A stretch of DNA of 64,000 nt. Source: Bacillus sp. M6-12. Lineage in GTDB: Bacteria > Bacillota > Bacilli > Bacillales > DSM-1321. The stretch lies in contig NZ_PGVF01000031.1 of the NCBI RefSeq assembly GCF_002860285.1, positions 62,001-126,000 on the forward strand. The letters are read 5' to 3'. Position 1 is the stretch's first letter, and every line of letters starts with the position of its first letter. Shown here one piece after another: positions 36,352-44,627 of the stretch. Below the pieces are notes generated by a model. The model searched no databases. It worked only from the letters and a program-made list of their open reading frames with translations, and was not told the origin of the DNA. The position numbers were made by a program, and so were the translations under genes.

Positions 36352-37423
36352 AAAATTTCTAAATATTTACTCGACCGAACTTATAACCACAAAATCCAGC
36401 CATTTAAAAGATTGAAGAAATACAAATATGATTTTCTTAAAACCCACCCTTCCTGACTGCACATCAACAGGTAACTCTAAAAGCATACATAACATCAAAC
36501 TCTTAGGCTCACATTAGTCTCAATATAAGGTGAAGGGAGTGCTAAACATGGTTAAATCCAACCCTACAAACAAAAGATGCTGATAAAAAGCCTGAAAATA
36601 ATAATGAAAAATACCGTCAAAAATATCTTGGCAGAACAAAATGCAGAGATGGGGAAGCACCAGTATTCCAAGAAAACAGATCACTTATGAACAAAAGTGA
36701 AAGCGCCCTGTTTTGCCCGACAAGCATAAGACAAAGGTGACAGAAGGCGCTTTTTGCCTTGCGAAGCAATTGGCTTATGACCAATGTTGTGAAGGCTTCT
36801 AGTTGTTGATAATGAATGCAGTGTATCTATCTCCAGCTCCAGCTCTCAGCCCCCTAGAATGTTGTGACCGAATTTTTTTATAATTTTCTAAACTTAAATA
36901 AATGAGGGACCCACTTCTCCCGCTTGTTATTTTCACGGACAAGACTGGCGAATTATCCTCTTGCCAGTAAATAAATACATTTTTTCACATTAATAAACTG
37001 GTCAAGTCCCTGACCAGTTTTACAGCTGCATGTAATCTATTTTTATCCTTTGAAATGGAAGTTTGCGTGTTTTACTATGCAAAAGGGCTATGGCTTCTGC
37101 TGACTTCTTGCGACAAACCTTTTTCGACTGTACTACTGTACATCCACAAGACCTCCCAGGGTAAGATACTATTTTTCCTCTTTTACTCGCCTGATTTACT
37201 CTACAAAGTTACGCACATCTTTTGGACTTTAACTTGTTATGGAGCTCATCCCTTTATAAAGCCTTAGTATCAGATTTCTGTACGTCGATCTAAGATTTTA
37301 TTTCACGCTTTCTCCAGCCCTTACCTCACGATAAGTACCTTGCGCTTCCTTAGTGGTTGGTCGATGTGTACCCCCACAGAGGACTTTCACCACCTAGATA
37401 GTTGCCATGCCTGGCACACATAA
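36352..37423. other. Long non-coding region
   Basis: About 1.07 kb without a convincing gene. It contains a repeat copy at 36690-36790, a palindrome AAACTGGTCA / TGACCAGTTT near 36994-37021, and a GC-richer stretch at about 37260-37415 of unknown nature. A frame after a good ribosome site at 36547 stops after 11 codons. Confidence 0.5.
36690..36790. repeat. GCGCAAGCGCC-type repeat, diverged copy
   Basis: AAAGTGAAAGCGCCCTGTT and GCCCGACAAGCATAAGAC match the general layout of the element at 59345-59545. It is non-coding. Confidence 0.45.
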
Positions 37424-37448
37424 AAAAACCTCCAAAAATTGGAGGTGC
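37424..37448 (-). terminator. Terminator of iseA
   Basis: The stem AACCTCCAA / TTGGAGGT is flanked on the minus-strand 3' side by a run of T (AAAAAAA on plus). Confidence 0.88.
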
Positions 37449-37451
37449 AAT

Positions 37452-37994
37452 CTATCTTACAGCACTAAGGTCATTTATTTGCCATTTATTATTAACCTTA
37501 ACAAAAGTAACTTTTTTCTTTGTATACTTAACCGTTTTTCCATAAGGAACTGTAAACTCAAACTGGCGGACATCTTTTTTAGAAAAGATAAGTTTATTTG
37601 TGGCCTTTTCCCATTGAAGTATAGTTCCTCCATCAGCGTTCGGTTGCATTAGCTTACCTTTATATTCAATAAACGAATATTGTTTAATTGCCTTGTTTAT
37701 TGAATTCAATGTAAAAACTTCATTTAGGTAAGTAGTTAATTCTTTTTTCGTGTCTAATTCACTACAGAAGTAACGATAATCAGTTCCTTTAATCTTAACT
37801 GCTCCAGAATAGCACTTTGAATTTTTTACGTTGCTAATGTGTCCATTCATTACATTCCAATGATGGTAATGAGCACTTAAGGCAATTTGCTTTGCTTTAC
37901 TACTTGATAAATCACCACTGGATTGTGCTGAAGCACCAATGCTAAAAGTAAATAATGCGAAAGCTGTCATTAAAAGAATAAAGATTTTTTTCAT
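37452..37994 (-). CDS. iseA: IseA-type DL-endopeptidase inhibitor (secreted)
   Basis: Starting at MKKIFILLMTAF (GGAGGG six bases upstream, 37994) the protein has 180 residues, essentially the size of B. subtilis IseA (YoeB). A signal peptide (about 1-24, ending GASAQS) and the mature sequence SSKAKQIALSAHYHHWNVMNGH, GTDYRYFCSELDTKKELTTYL and FVKVNNKWQINDLSAVR match the family. IseA binds and blocks the active-site cleft of cell-wall DL-endopeptidases such as LytE, LytF and CwlO, limiting autolysis. It stands alone, with its own terminator. Confidence 0.87.
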   Translation of the reverse strand: MKKIFILLMTAFALFTFSIGASAQSSGDLSSSKAKQIALSAHYHHWNVMNGHISNVKNSKCYSGAVKIKGTDYRYFCSELDTKKELTTYLNEVFTLNSINKAIKQYSFIEYKGKLMQPNADGGTILQWEKATNKLIFSKKDVRQFEFTVPYGKTVKYTKKKVTFVKVNNKWQINDLSAVR

Positions 37995-38174
37995 AAGTAT
38001 CCCTCCAAAAATGTTTTCACAAATAAGACGAACGAAAACGCTAAAGGTTACAATTTTATAGACATAATATTTATGTCCAAGGCGTTCCAACAACTGGGCT
38101 AATACAATTAGACCATCTGCTACGATGGTCTACTAGATTCCCTAATTCTTTATTGTTTTTCTATAGGGAGTTAC

Positions 38175-38470
38175 TAAATCAGGCATTCAACTTTTTTAAG
38201 CACGCGTTTTCCATATGCAAACGTTCCAGTTCCATAATCGGAAGCCCTGCTGCAATGCCATGAAGGACGCCGCGAATATTCACGTCAATCATACGATCCC
38301 ATTCGTCAACCTTTAGAGCTTCAAGTTTTGAGAGGGGCATGACACCTGCGTTATTCACGATAACATCAACTTGTCCAAATGTTTTTTCGCATAGTTAATG
38401 ATTCCCTCCATTTGACCCCTTTTGGTGACATCCAATATCCTATAATCGGCTGAACCGCCTTCTAGAATCC
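38175..38470 (-). pseudogene. Short-chain dehydrogenase (SDR), internal fragment
   Basis: The minus strand encodes FGQVDVIVNNAGVMPLSKLEALKVDEWDRMIDVNIRGVLHGI, the SDR NNAG motif and helix aF, preceded in another frame by DVTKRGQMEGIINYAKKHLD. Both the cofactor-binding N-terminus and the catalytic YxxxK region are absent, and there is a frameshift near 38385. It is a remnant. Confidence 0.85.
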
Positions 38471-38633
38471 AGTTGCAACAATATATTATGTTTCTAGTTT
38501 GAATACCCTCTTTTTAACTTTAGTAATGAAAATAAGCCAAAACTATGCAACTTGTCTAAAAAGCTGCATAATATCGGCTCTAAGGATTTTATACGTTACA
38601 AGATTAGCTTTTCATTACATTAACAGAGGCTTT

Positions 38634-39881
38634 CTAATTAAAAATTATAGGAAAGGTAAATGTAACGAAAGCTGCCCAAAGTCCGTAGACCGGCAAATAC
38701 TTAGTAATGGCATCTTGGATAGTTGAAGGTCCGGATTTGTTTTGTAGAAAACGCATATAGGAGAGCATAATCCAAATTAGATTTGCCCAGATAAGTATGT
38801 TTACTCCTAAAACAGCAAGTCTATTAGGCGTAATCCCATAAGAAGAAAGTCTGAACACGATGGCTGACAAAGCCACACTGTCAATGATAAGCGCAAGAAC
38901 AATTAGGGCAAAATTTATATAATCTGAAATGTTCTTTTTCTCGTCTGAGTCGCTCTCGATAATGGAAAATATGGTAACGGCCAATACACCAAGGAGTATT
39001 CCGTTGAAGGCTATCAGGAAATTGCGGTCAAAGAATGGGCTTTTTCCGACCCATATAACCGTTATAAGATAGACCAACAATGTGACCAGGACAAGAGGAC
39101 TAAAAATTTTAGCTATATATGGTGTAATATTCTTTGCAAGTTTGAGATTCATTGAAACCAGGTATGCAGCTACAATCGCGAGAGCGGCAGCACCAAATAA
39201 AACGACATTACTAAAATAGAAGTCTTCTATATCCAAGCCAACAAAGCTAAATAACTGCATGGTTAATGCTGCTAGTACCATTCCGCTAACTGCCATGCTG
39301 GCGTAGAGAATGCAATATTCCAAATTAAATTTAATATAGGCTAATCTTGTACTGCCTTTTGAATATTCATTTCCTGTAAATGCAAGTCCTACCAATACCC
39401 ATAAGAATATGGGAAGGTGTAAATAAGCAAGGATAATGCTGTCTTTATAATTTAATGGCAGCATGTTAAGATAAAACCCGGAAATTAGGAACAACGCTGC
39501 AAGGGAATAAATAACACTTTTTTTCGGAGTATTATTGTAAACAAAATAGGCAGCAATAAAGGGAATTATACCAAAAGCCAGGTTAATTGGAGCAATTGCT
39601 TCCTGTTCGACAAAATGGAAAATGATCCTGGTGCTTATCCCGGCCAAAATGGCTAAAATGCCCATGAATAAGAAACCTTTTTGAAGAAAGGAAGATTTTT
39701 CTGTATTTGCCGTCTCCTTGAAATGCAATCTTTCATACCAAACACCAAGAACCTGAGAATCAGGATTTTGTTCCCATGCTTGTGAGAATGACTTTTTAAA
39801 AGCTTTCGGGTCTTTTCTATACATTCTCTCCAGCTCATGAGGGTTAGCAATATTTTCAATAACCAAATTGTTAGTGTCCAT
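38634..39881 (-). CDS. Polytopic membrane protein, unknown function
   Basis: About 415 residues from MDTNNLVIENIANPHELERMYRKDPKAFKKSF. The first 65 residues are soluble (with WYERLHF), and then about eleven hydrophobic helices follow with a short acidic loop (ESDSDEKKNISDY). It resembles the DUF4153-like membrane proteins of Firmicutes, but I do not assign it. The start has GGGGAGG seven bases upstream. It follows a YozG-like regulator by 48 bases on the same strand and a DUF2975 gene before that, so the three are likely one operon. Confidence 0.72.
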   Translation of the reverse strand: MDTNNLVIENIANPHELERMYRKDPKAFKKSFSQAWEQNPDSQVLGVWYERLHFKETANTEKSSFLQKGFLFMGILAILAGISTRIIFHFVEQEAIAPINLAFGIIPFIAAYFVYNNTPKKSVIYSLAALFLISGFYLNMLPLNYKDSIILAYLHLPIFLWVLVGLAFTGNEYSKGSTRLAYIKFNLEYCILYASMAVSGMVLAALTMQLFSFVGLDIEDFYFSNVVLFGAAALAIVAAYLVSMNLKLAKNITPYIAKIFSPLVLVTLLVYLITVIWVGKSPFFDRNFLIAFNGILLGVLAVTIFSIIESDSDEKKNISDYINFALIVLALIIDSVALSAIVFRLSSYGITPNRLAVLGVNILIWANLIWIMLSYMRFLQNKSGPSTIQDAITKYLPVYGLWAAFVTFTFPIIFN

Positions 39882-39929
39882 AGACATACCTCCCCTAATA
39901 ATTGTTATACTAAGTTTCCTCCACAAGGT

Positions 39930-40145
39930 TTAACTGTCTTCGTCACTTTTGTATTCTAAAATATCTCCAGGCTGACATTCTAAAGCCTTACAAATTGCCT
40001 CTAAAGTGGATAATCGAATCGCTTTTGCCTTTCCATTTTTCAATATAGAAAGGTTCGCCATTGTTATTCCAACCTTCTCCGAAAGTTCTGTTACGCTCAT
40101 TTTCCTTTTTGCTAACATCACATCAATATTGATTATAATTGCCAT
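39930..40145 (-). CDS. HTH-type regulator, Cro/CI (YozG-like)
   Basis: 71 residues, a single XRE helix-turn-helix: MLAKRKMSVTELSEKVGITMANLSILKNGKAKAIRLSTLEAICKAL followed by CQPGDILEY, the signature of the YozG/YvaO group of small regulators that accompany DUF2975 membrane proteins. Lies 11 bases after the DUF2975 stop. It probably binds its own operon's promoter, but no operator is evident. Confidence 0.9.
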   Translation of the reverse strand: MAIIINIDVMLAKRKMSVTELSEKVGITMANLSILKNGKAKAIRLSTLEAICKALECQPGDILEYKSDEDS

Positions 40146-40156
40146 TGTTATTCACC

Positions 40157-40639
40157 TCAGACCGTTAAATCATTTTCTGATTTGATATTAATTGCTTCTT
40201 GTAAAAGTTTTTGGAGAACAGCCGCAAAGACTGCGATAACCATCGAAGCAAAAGGAACAACCAATCCGACAAAGATAACTCCTGGTGCGTCGTCTACTTC
40301 CGCAAAGATATAGAAGAGCGGCCAAACTAGCACATGCAAAATACTGATTGTGATGGCACAGTATTTGATTTTCTTTAAAGCTTTTACAGATAAATCGGAG
40401 AAAGCTTTATTTTTGTCAATATAGCGTAAGAGTTTGAAAGCCTGATACAAAGCAAAGTAAAAAGGTATCGCCGATGCATCAAAAGCGATGAAAACGAGAT
40501 ATTTTATAAAAGCAAACTCTGGAAGCAACTTTGCTGCAAGGTTCGCCATCTCAGGTACCAAAAAGATGCACAGAGCAAGAACTGGGACTCCTAAAAGAAT
40601 AACAGCTATTTTTAAAAACAACGTTGTTACTTTTTCCAT
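40157..40639 (-). CDS. DUF2975 membrane protein (YoaS-like)
   Basis: 160 residues from MEKVTTLFLKIAVILLG with four membrane helices (about 8-30, 50-72, 95-117, 125-148) and the conserved LLRYIDKNKAFSDLSVKALKKIKYCA segment. GAGGTG lies six bases upstream of the ATG. The DUF2975-YozG pair is conserved in Firmicutes; its function is not known. It is the first gene of a three-gene minus-strand operon. Confidence 0.88.
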   Translation of the reverse strand: MEKVTTLFLKIAVILLGVPVLALCIFLVPEMANLAAKLLPEFAFIKYLVFIAFDASAIPFYFALYQAFKLLRYIDKNKAFSDLSVKALKKIKYCAITISILHVLVWPLFYIFAEVDDAPGVIFVGLVVPFASMVIAVFAAVLQKLLQEAINIKSENDLTV

Positions 40640-40823
40640 AAAAAGCACCTCACTTATTTATTCTGATTTTGATTTTAATATTTATTTTATCGTTTTACAA
40701 TAAATTTTTATTAATTTAAATAATATTTTTATTGTATATTTTTGTTTTAAGCAAAAATAAAAAGCATTCCTCATTCAAAGAAATGCTCTATAACTTTAAA
40801 CCATTAAATTTATAACTTGTACA

Positions 40824-40902
40824 GCTAACCTGCCCCTTTAGTGCAATAAGAAAAAGCAGCCTGGTTCGGCAGCTGGATCTTCAACATAAGCACCCGTTAG
40901 TG
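40824..40902 (+). repeat. MITE-like palindromic repeat, complete copy
   Basis: The left arm CTAACCTGCCCCTTTAGTG and right arm GCACCCGTTAGTG are imperfect inverted repeats (right arm reversed reads CACTAACGGGTGC). Between them are AATAAGAAAAAGC and a GC-rich centre CAGCCTGGTTCGGCAGCTGG. About 80 bases and non-coding. It lies six bases past the transglutaminase stop codon and may terminate it. Confidence 0.82.
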
Positions 40903-40908
40903 AAACAA

Positions 40909-41517
40909 CTACAAACTCTGAGGTAAGTGATGTTTATACATTTCTAATGCATTCGTATGTTCTTCTAAAACAGACACTGTTTTGAAATGAGGCTTAGTGT
41001 AGATAACTGGATAAACCTTTTCGTTGAGTTTCTCATTAATAGGAAAAGCTAATTTTTCCTCTTCAATTGAAAATTGGGCATCAATTCCCTTTTTATTACC
41101 ACGGGCATCTACCCTAATCCATTTATTAAGTGTTTTAAAGAAAATAGCATTTAAGGCGTGAATACAATAGCCTTTTTCTGGAGTATCGAACAACATCAAT
41201 CTTTGATAACAAAAACCTGTTGGTATACCCTGTGAACGCAATAAAGACGCTAATAGATGCGATTTAGCATAGCAAATTCCCTCTTTAAAATCTAATACTT
41301 CCGAAGCATTGCAAGTAACTCGTTTCGATTGAATATCCCAAGAATGAGAAATTTCATCACGAACAAATTCAAAAGCTACTTTTGCTTTTTCAATTTCCGT
41401 TTGAAATGGATTGAAAAGTTCATCTGCTTTCTTTTTTATAATTGGGTTAGAATAATTAACTTCATTTAATTCGAGTAAATAATCATCTAATTTGTCAGAC
41501 TCACAAATAAAATTCAA
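40909..41517 (-). CDS. Transglutaminase-like domain protein
   Basis: About 202 residues. The Cys-His-Asp triad of the transglutaminase-like fold is visible: GICYAKSHLLASLLRSQGIPTGF (Cys), CIHALNAIFF (His) and KWIRVDARG (Asp). Members are often proteases or amidases rather than crosslinkers. No signal peptide. The start is uncertain: a TTG at 41517 with GGGAGTGGGG just upstream is chosen; GTG 41526 and TTG 41535 are in frame. Position alone, next to repeats, gives no hint of its substrate. Confidence 0.82.
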   Translation of the reverse strand: MNFICESDKLDDYLLELNEVNYSNPIIKKKADELFNPFQTEIEKAKVAFEFVRDEISHSWDIQSKRVTCNASEVLDFKEGICYAKSHLLASLLRSQGIPTGFCYQRLMLFDTPEKGYCIHALNAIFFKTLNKWIRVDARGNKKGIDAQFSIEEEKLAFPINEKLNEKVYPVIYTKPHFKTVSVLEEHTNALEMYKHHLPQSL

Positions 41518-41606
41518 TATCCCCACTCCCGTCAATTTGCATAATTATATAAATATATTTATTATTATACAAAACAAATCATTGAATTTGTTAGTTTGAT
41601 TCTTAA

Positions 41607-41683
41607 ACTATCCTGCCCTTTTGTGGAATAAGAAAAGCTGCCTGGTTTGGCAGCTGATCTGGAACATAAGCACCCGTTTGTTT
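41607..41683 (+). repeat. MITE-like palindromic repeat, second copy
   Basis: The left arm CTATCCTGCCCTTTTGTGG, centre GAAAAGCTGCC / GGCAGCTG and right arm GCACCCGTTTGTTT are readily aligned to 40824-40902. The centre here is a perfect GCTGCC / GGCAGC hairpin. Confidence 0.8.
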
Positions 41684-41743
41684 AAGTACATTTGTTCACA
41701 AAATTCACAGACATCTCTTTACCTTGACAAATATTTTCTATAA

Positions 41744-41778
41744 AAAAGCGATCAGACGTTGATCTGATCGCTTCTAAT
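41744..41778 (-). terminator. Terminator hairpin, copy 2 of an inverted pair
   Basis: AAAAAAGCGATCAGA / TCTGATCGCTT with loop CGTTGA is the reverse complement of the hairpin at 31692-31731. It lies 20 bases past the fbpB-like stop on the minus strand. Confidence 0.8.
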
Positions 41779-41797
41779 AAAAATAGTTAGTATTCAG

Positions 41798-41923
41798 CTA
41801 ATTTTTTATTTCATGACGCTTTTCAATTCGTTTTTCTATTTTTTCAATAGCTTTACTGTCATTAAGTAATTCTTGTTTATTTATTTTTATTAGTTCTTGA
41901 AATGATTTTATATTTTTTCGCAT
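41798..41923 (-). CDS. fbpB: FbpB family small basic protein
   Basis: 41 residues (MRKNIKSFQELIKINKQELL, then NDSKAIEKIEKRIEKRHEI), matching the FbpB family pattern of a basic start, SF-E-L, N-LLND and IEKRI-KRH. FbpB of B. subtilis is a Fur-controlled RNA-binding partner of the sRNA FsrA in iron-sparing. A ribosome site TTGGAGTG lies seven bases upstream. A half-site resembling a Fur box (TGATTAT..) is about 80 bases upstream but is weak. The gene lies between a hairpin and the IS110 remnant and has a terminator. Confidence 0.8.
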   Translation of the reverse strand: MRKNIKSFQELIKINKQELLNDSKAIEKIEKRIEKRHEIKN

Positions 41924-42152
41924 TAAGACTCACTCCAATCTTCTACATACCTAGATTTATTCAACAAATATATATCGCATGTTGAATTTATATAAAGCTG
42001 CTGATTATTTTAATTAATTTGTAAAATACCTAGGACTATTATATCAAAAATATCACATTTTGTTGAAAAAAATCGAAAATTATCACATTAGTCTATATAC
42101 CCAGGATAAGTCGGAATGTTTTTTGTTATTTTGAAATCACTTTTTCGACAAA

Positions 42153-42196
42153 CCGAAAAAAATCCGATTGAATTTCCAATCGGATTCTTTCTGTAT
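42153..42196. terminator. Hairpin terminator
   Basis: The stem AAAATCCGATTG / CAATCGGATTCTTT with loop AATTTC lies between fbpB and the IS110 remnant. The strand it serves is not clear. Confidence 0.7.
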
Positions 42197-42335
42197 AGGG
42201 TTAATCATTTCTTAAAGCTGTTAGGAACTCCTGTGAAATTTCTTAATATACAGAATCAGTGGCTTTATTGAAGCGGCCATTTTCACATTACCAAGGAATC
42301 AATTATCCTTTATTTTTTCATCCACTAACCTGCCC
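42197..42335. other. Intergenic; half of a MITE arm at its end
   Basis: No gene is seen. CACTAACCTGCCC at 42323-42335 is the left arm of the palindromic repeat, cut at the IS110 boundary. Confidence 0.6.
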
Positions 42336-43133
42336 GTTATCCATCCATGAATCGCACAGATCAGCGATTCACCACCGATAATGAAAATGGTTACATACCG
42401 TCAATACTGTTTCTACGGCTCGAGAGGAGGGTCATGGTGCGTGAGAGCCCACCCGTTAGTCTGACTCCACCAAGGTGCACTACTGACTGTCGCTCCCTTA
42501 CGGGAAGCACACATGGTAGATTAATCCCATTCTGGTTGCTGCACCAGCCTCAACTATTTTTGGCCGTTAGAAAGGATGTTTTTCAATGGATATTGAAAGA
42601 GCGTGTGGTATGGATGTCGACAAGGACAACACCACTGCGTGTATTATCACACCAGAAGGAAAGGAGATTCAAACGTTTTCTACTAAAACTGTGTTTCTAT
42701 TACAATTGGTCGATTGGATTAAACAGCACGGTTGTACACATGTTGCCATGAAAGTACAAGTGTCTACTGGAAACCCATTGTAAATCTTCTTGAGGATGAG
42801 GATTTGGAGTTCTTAGTTGTAAACGCCCAGCATATGAAGGCTGTTACCGGTCGAAAAACGGATGTGAAAGATGCAGAGTGGATTGCCAAACTTCTTCGTC
42901 AAGGATTGCTTAAAGCCAGCTATATTCCTGATCGAAATCAGCGTGAATTGCGGGAACTCGTACGCTATCAGCGGAGTATCATTGAAGAACTCGCTCGACA
43001 GCACAATCGCATCCAAAAGATGTTAGGAGGATCCAACATCAAGCTGGACTCTGTTGTTTCTGATGTGATGGGTGCTTCAGCTCGGAATATGCTTAATGCC
43101 ATCGCTGATGCGAAAAGGAGCCTGAAAAACTAG
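42336..43133 (+). mobile_element. IS110-family element, truncated and frameshifted
   Basis: A 250-base non-coding left end (with the hairpin GAATCGC / GCGATTC near 42353-42373) precedes a transposase start ATG at 42586. The frame shifts near 42755: MDIERACGMDVDKDNTTACI and then ESTSVYWKPIVNLLEDEDLEFL, KTDVKDAEWIAKLLRQGLL. The N-terminal DEDD catalytic residues remain, but the protein ends after about 180 residues, the C-terminal Tnp_IS116 and Ser domain being lost. The left boundary GT at 42336 abuts CACTAACCTGCCC, the same repeat arm as for the intact element. Confidence 0.85.
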
Positions 43134-43168
43134 CAAACGTAAATGGATGCCTAAAGTTCATTCTATTC

Positions 43169-43363
43169 TTATCCTACCATTTTAATACCAATAATCATTT
43201 GAGTGGTAAAATTTTTAGTAAATTCAATATCGTGTATCTGAGGATTCAGGAATTCAATCTCTACCTTTTTATCTGGATACTTTTCCTCGTATCCATGTTG
43301 AATCTGCTCAATTTTGTTATCTAACTCTTTTTGGTTATTTGCGAAAATCATCTTTTCATGCAA
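43169..43363 (-). CDS. Hypothetical small protein
   Basis: About 64 residues (MHEKMIFANNQKELDNKIEQ, ending in a hydrophobic MIIGIKMVG). No family is recognised. The length and the layout (a K/E-rich helix, then EIEFLNPQIHDIEF) slightly recall Cse60-type small spore proteins, but this is only a resemblance. The TTG start at 43363 has AAGGTG nine bases upstream; GTG 43375 is also possible. Confidence 0.5.
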   Translation of the reverse strand: MHEKMIFANNQKELDNKIEQIQHGYEEKYPDKKVEIEFLNPQIHDIEFTKNFTTQMIIGIKMVG

Positions 43364-43729
43364 ATTAACACACACCTTCCTGCTAATATCATGAAAATGA
43401 TATTACCTTTTTAATATTAACATATATGGCATGTATATCCTATTTTCGTTGCTTTCCCTTAAATTATTTTGGGAATATAGAAAGGCATTCCCGCCGGAAA
43501 GCTTTCTATATTCTTTAGAGAAGTAGTTGAATGACAAGTTTTAGATTTTGATGCCTAATAAATAGGTAGGATTGACTTTTAAAATGGACTTAGATAAAAT
43601 TAATAATTTGTGACAGGATTTAATTTACTTTTGTGATTGTGAAATCACTCAAACATTTTCTAAAAGTACGGTGCCTAGTTCAGTTACTATTAAAAAGGAA
43701 AAATTGCATAGTTTTTCCTAATTACTTTC

Positions 43730-43921
43730 TTGGAAAGTAAGCATTCTGAACTTTACACTGACGTAGAATCAGCTGCCCTAGCCATAGATAAATTGATAAA
43801 TAACAATTTAGAAGCCACACTCATAAAAAATAATGGTTTTTTACACAGGGCAGCCGGAACTGGAGTAAATCACCCGTTAACCACCCATGCAGCAGAGATG
43901 CATCACAGAGATGGAAAATAA
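43730..43921 (+). CDS. Doubtful short frame
   Basis: 63 codons from a TTG, SKHSELYTDVESAALAIDKL and so on. There is no ribosome site and no known family. It could be the end of a lost gene: the composition looks protein-like (helical N-terminal part) but support is poor. Confidence 0.25.
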   Translation: MESKHSELYTDVESAALAIDKLINNNLEATLIKNNGFLHRAAGTGVNHPLTTHAAEMHHRDGK

Positions 43922-44017
43922 AATCGTTGTTCCATGGTAGTTAAAGAACAAAGACTAAAACGACCTTGCTTTATAACGCTTATATAAATGTACTACTTTA
44001 GTTAAAGCCTCAATGAT

Positions 44018-44046
44018 TTGCAAATTTTTCAGTATCCTGTTATGAT
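44018..44046 (+). promoter_or_regulatory. Sigma-A promoter of the cold-shock gene
   Basis: TTGCAA and TATGAT are separated by 17 bases. Transcription would start near 44053, leaving a leader of about 110 bases before the csp start, as is usual for cold-shock mRNAs. Confidence 0.65.
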
Positions 44047-44166
44047 AAGGAAGAATTATTTTTGTTCGGTGTAATGGGATAGTATGAATATCGACTTTTC
44101 GTCTTGAGAATCACTTTGGGCAAGGATAGTAATACATTGTGTTTAACGCACTAGGAGGCAACAAAA

Positions 44167-44367
44167 ATGGAACAAGGTACAGTTAAATGGTTTAATGGAG
44201 AAAAAGGTTTTGGTTTTATCGAACGTGAAAATGGAGACGATGTATTCGTACACTTCTCTGCAATCCAAAGTGAAGGCTTCAAAACTTTAGACGAAGGTCA
44301 AAAAGTAACGTTTGACGTTGAGCAAGGTGCTCGTGGAGCTCAAGCTGCTAACGTTCAAAAAGCTTAA
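44167..44367 (+). CDS. Cold-shock protein (CspA/CspB family)
   Basis: 66 residues from MEQGTVKWFNGEKGFGFIERE. RNP1 (KGFGFIE) and RNP2 (VFVHF) are present and the length is typical. It is a single-stranded nucleic acid chaperone that keeps mRNA unfolded at low temperature. AGGAGG lies eight bases upstream, and a long leader precedes it. A strong terminator follows. Confidence 0.95.
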   Translation: MEQGTVKWFNGEKGFGFIERENGDDVFVHFSAIQSEGFKTLDEGQKVTFDVEQGARGAQAANVQKA

Positions 44368-44385
44368 TCTTAAATCGATTATACA

Positions 44386-44417
44386 AACAGGCTCTTTATT
44401 TAGAGCCTGTTTTTTTA
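44386..44417 (+). terminator. Terminator of csp
   Basis: The stem AACAGGCTC / GAGCCTGTTTTTTT with loop TTTATTTA starts about 20 bases after the stop. Confidence 0.92.
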
Positions 44418-44439
44418 TGTTCTCTGTATAATACTCAAT

Positions 44440-44470
44440 AAAAAACCCTACTCAACGTTCGAGTAGGGAA
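44440..44470. repeat. Hairpin CCCTACTC/GAGTAGGG
   Basis: An 8-bp stem with loop AACGTTC lies 25 bases after the csp terminator. It has an A-run upstream, so it could be a minus-strand terminator, but no minus-strand gene runs into it. Confidence 0.6.
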
Positions 44471-44601
44471 ATAGTACAGGTAATAAAAAAAGATTTAAAG
44501 CTTCAAAGGTTTGTTTACAGTATAACATACTGGATTGACAATATGCGGAATGTATACAGTTATTTATTTTTTCTTTTCGTACATTTTATACTTTCATATT
44601 T

Positions 44602-44617
44602 CACTAACCTGCCCCGT
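44602..44617 (+). repeat. MITE-like repeat, left half, split by IS110
   Basis: CACTAACCTGCCCCGT is the left arm; its continuation TTAGTTCCATAAGAAAAAGC lies beyond the IS at 46237. Confidence 0.82.
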
Positions 44618-44627
44618 TCGTATTATA

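Noticed and set aside
36547..36690. Short frame after a good ribosome site (MVKSNPTNK...)
   Set aside because: It stops after 11 codons; continuing in other frames gives no recognisable gamma-SASP or other family.
37055..37267. 70-codon plus-strand frame (MEVCVFYYAKGLWLLL...)
   Set aside because: No ribosome site, no family, odd composition; likely chance frame in non-coding DNA.
40824..41683. CRISPR array (repeated ~80-base units)
   Set aside because: Only two units, 700 bases apart, each self-complementary; there is no regular spacer pattern and no cas gene.
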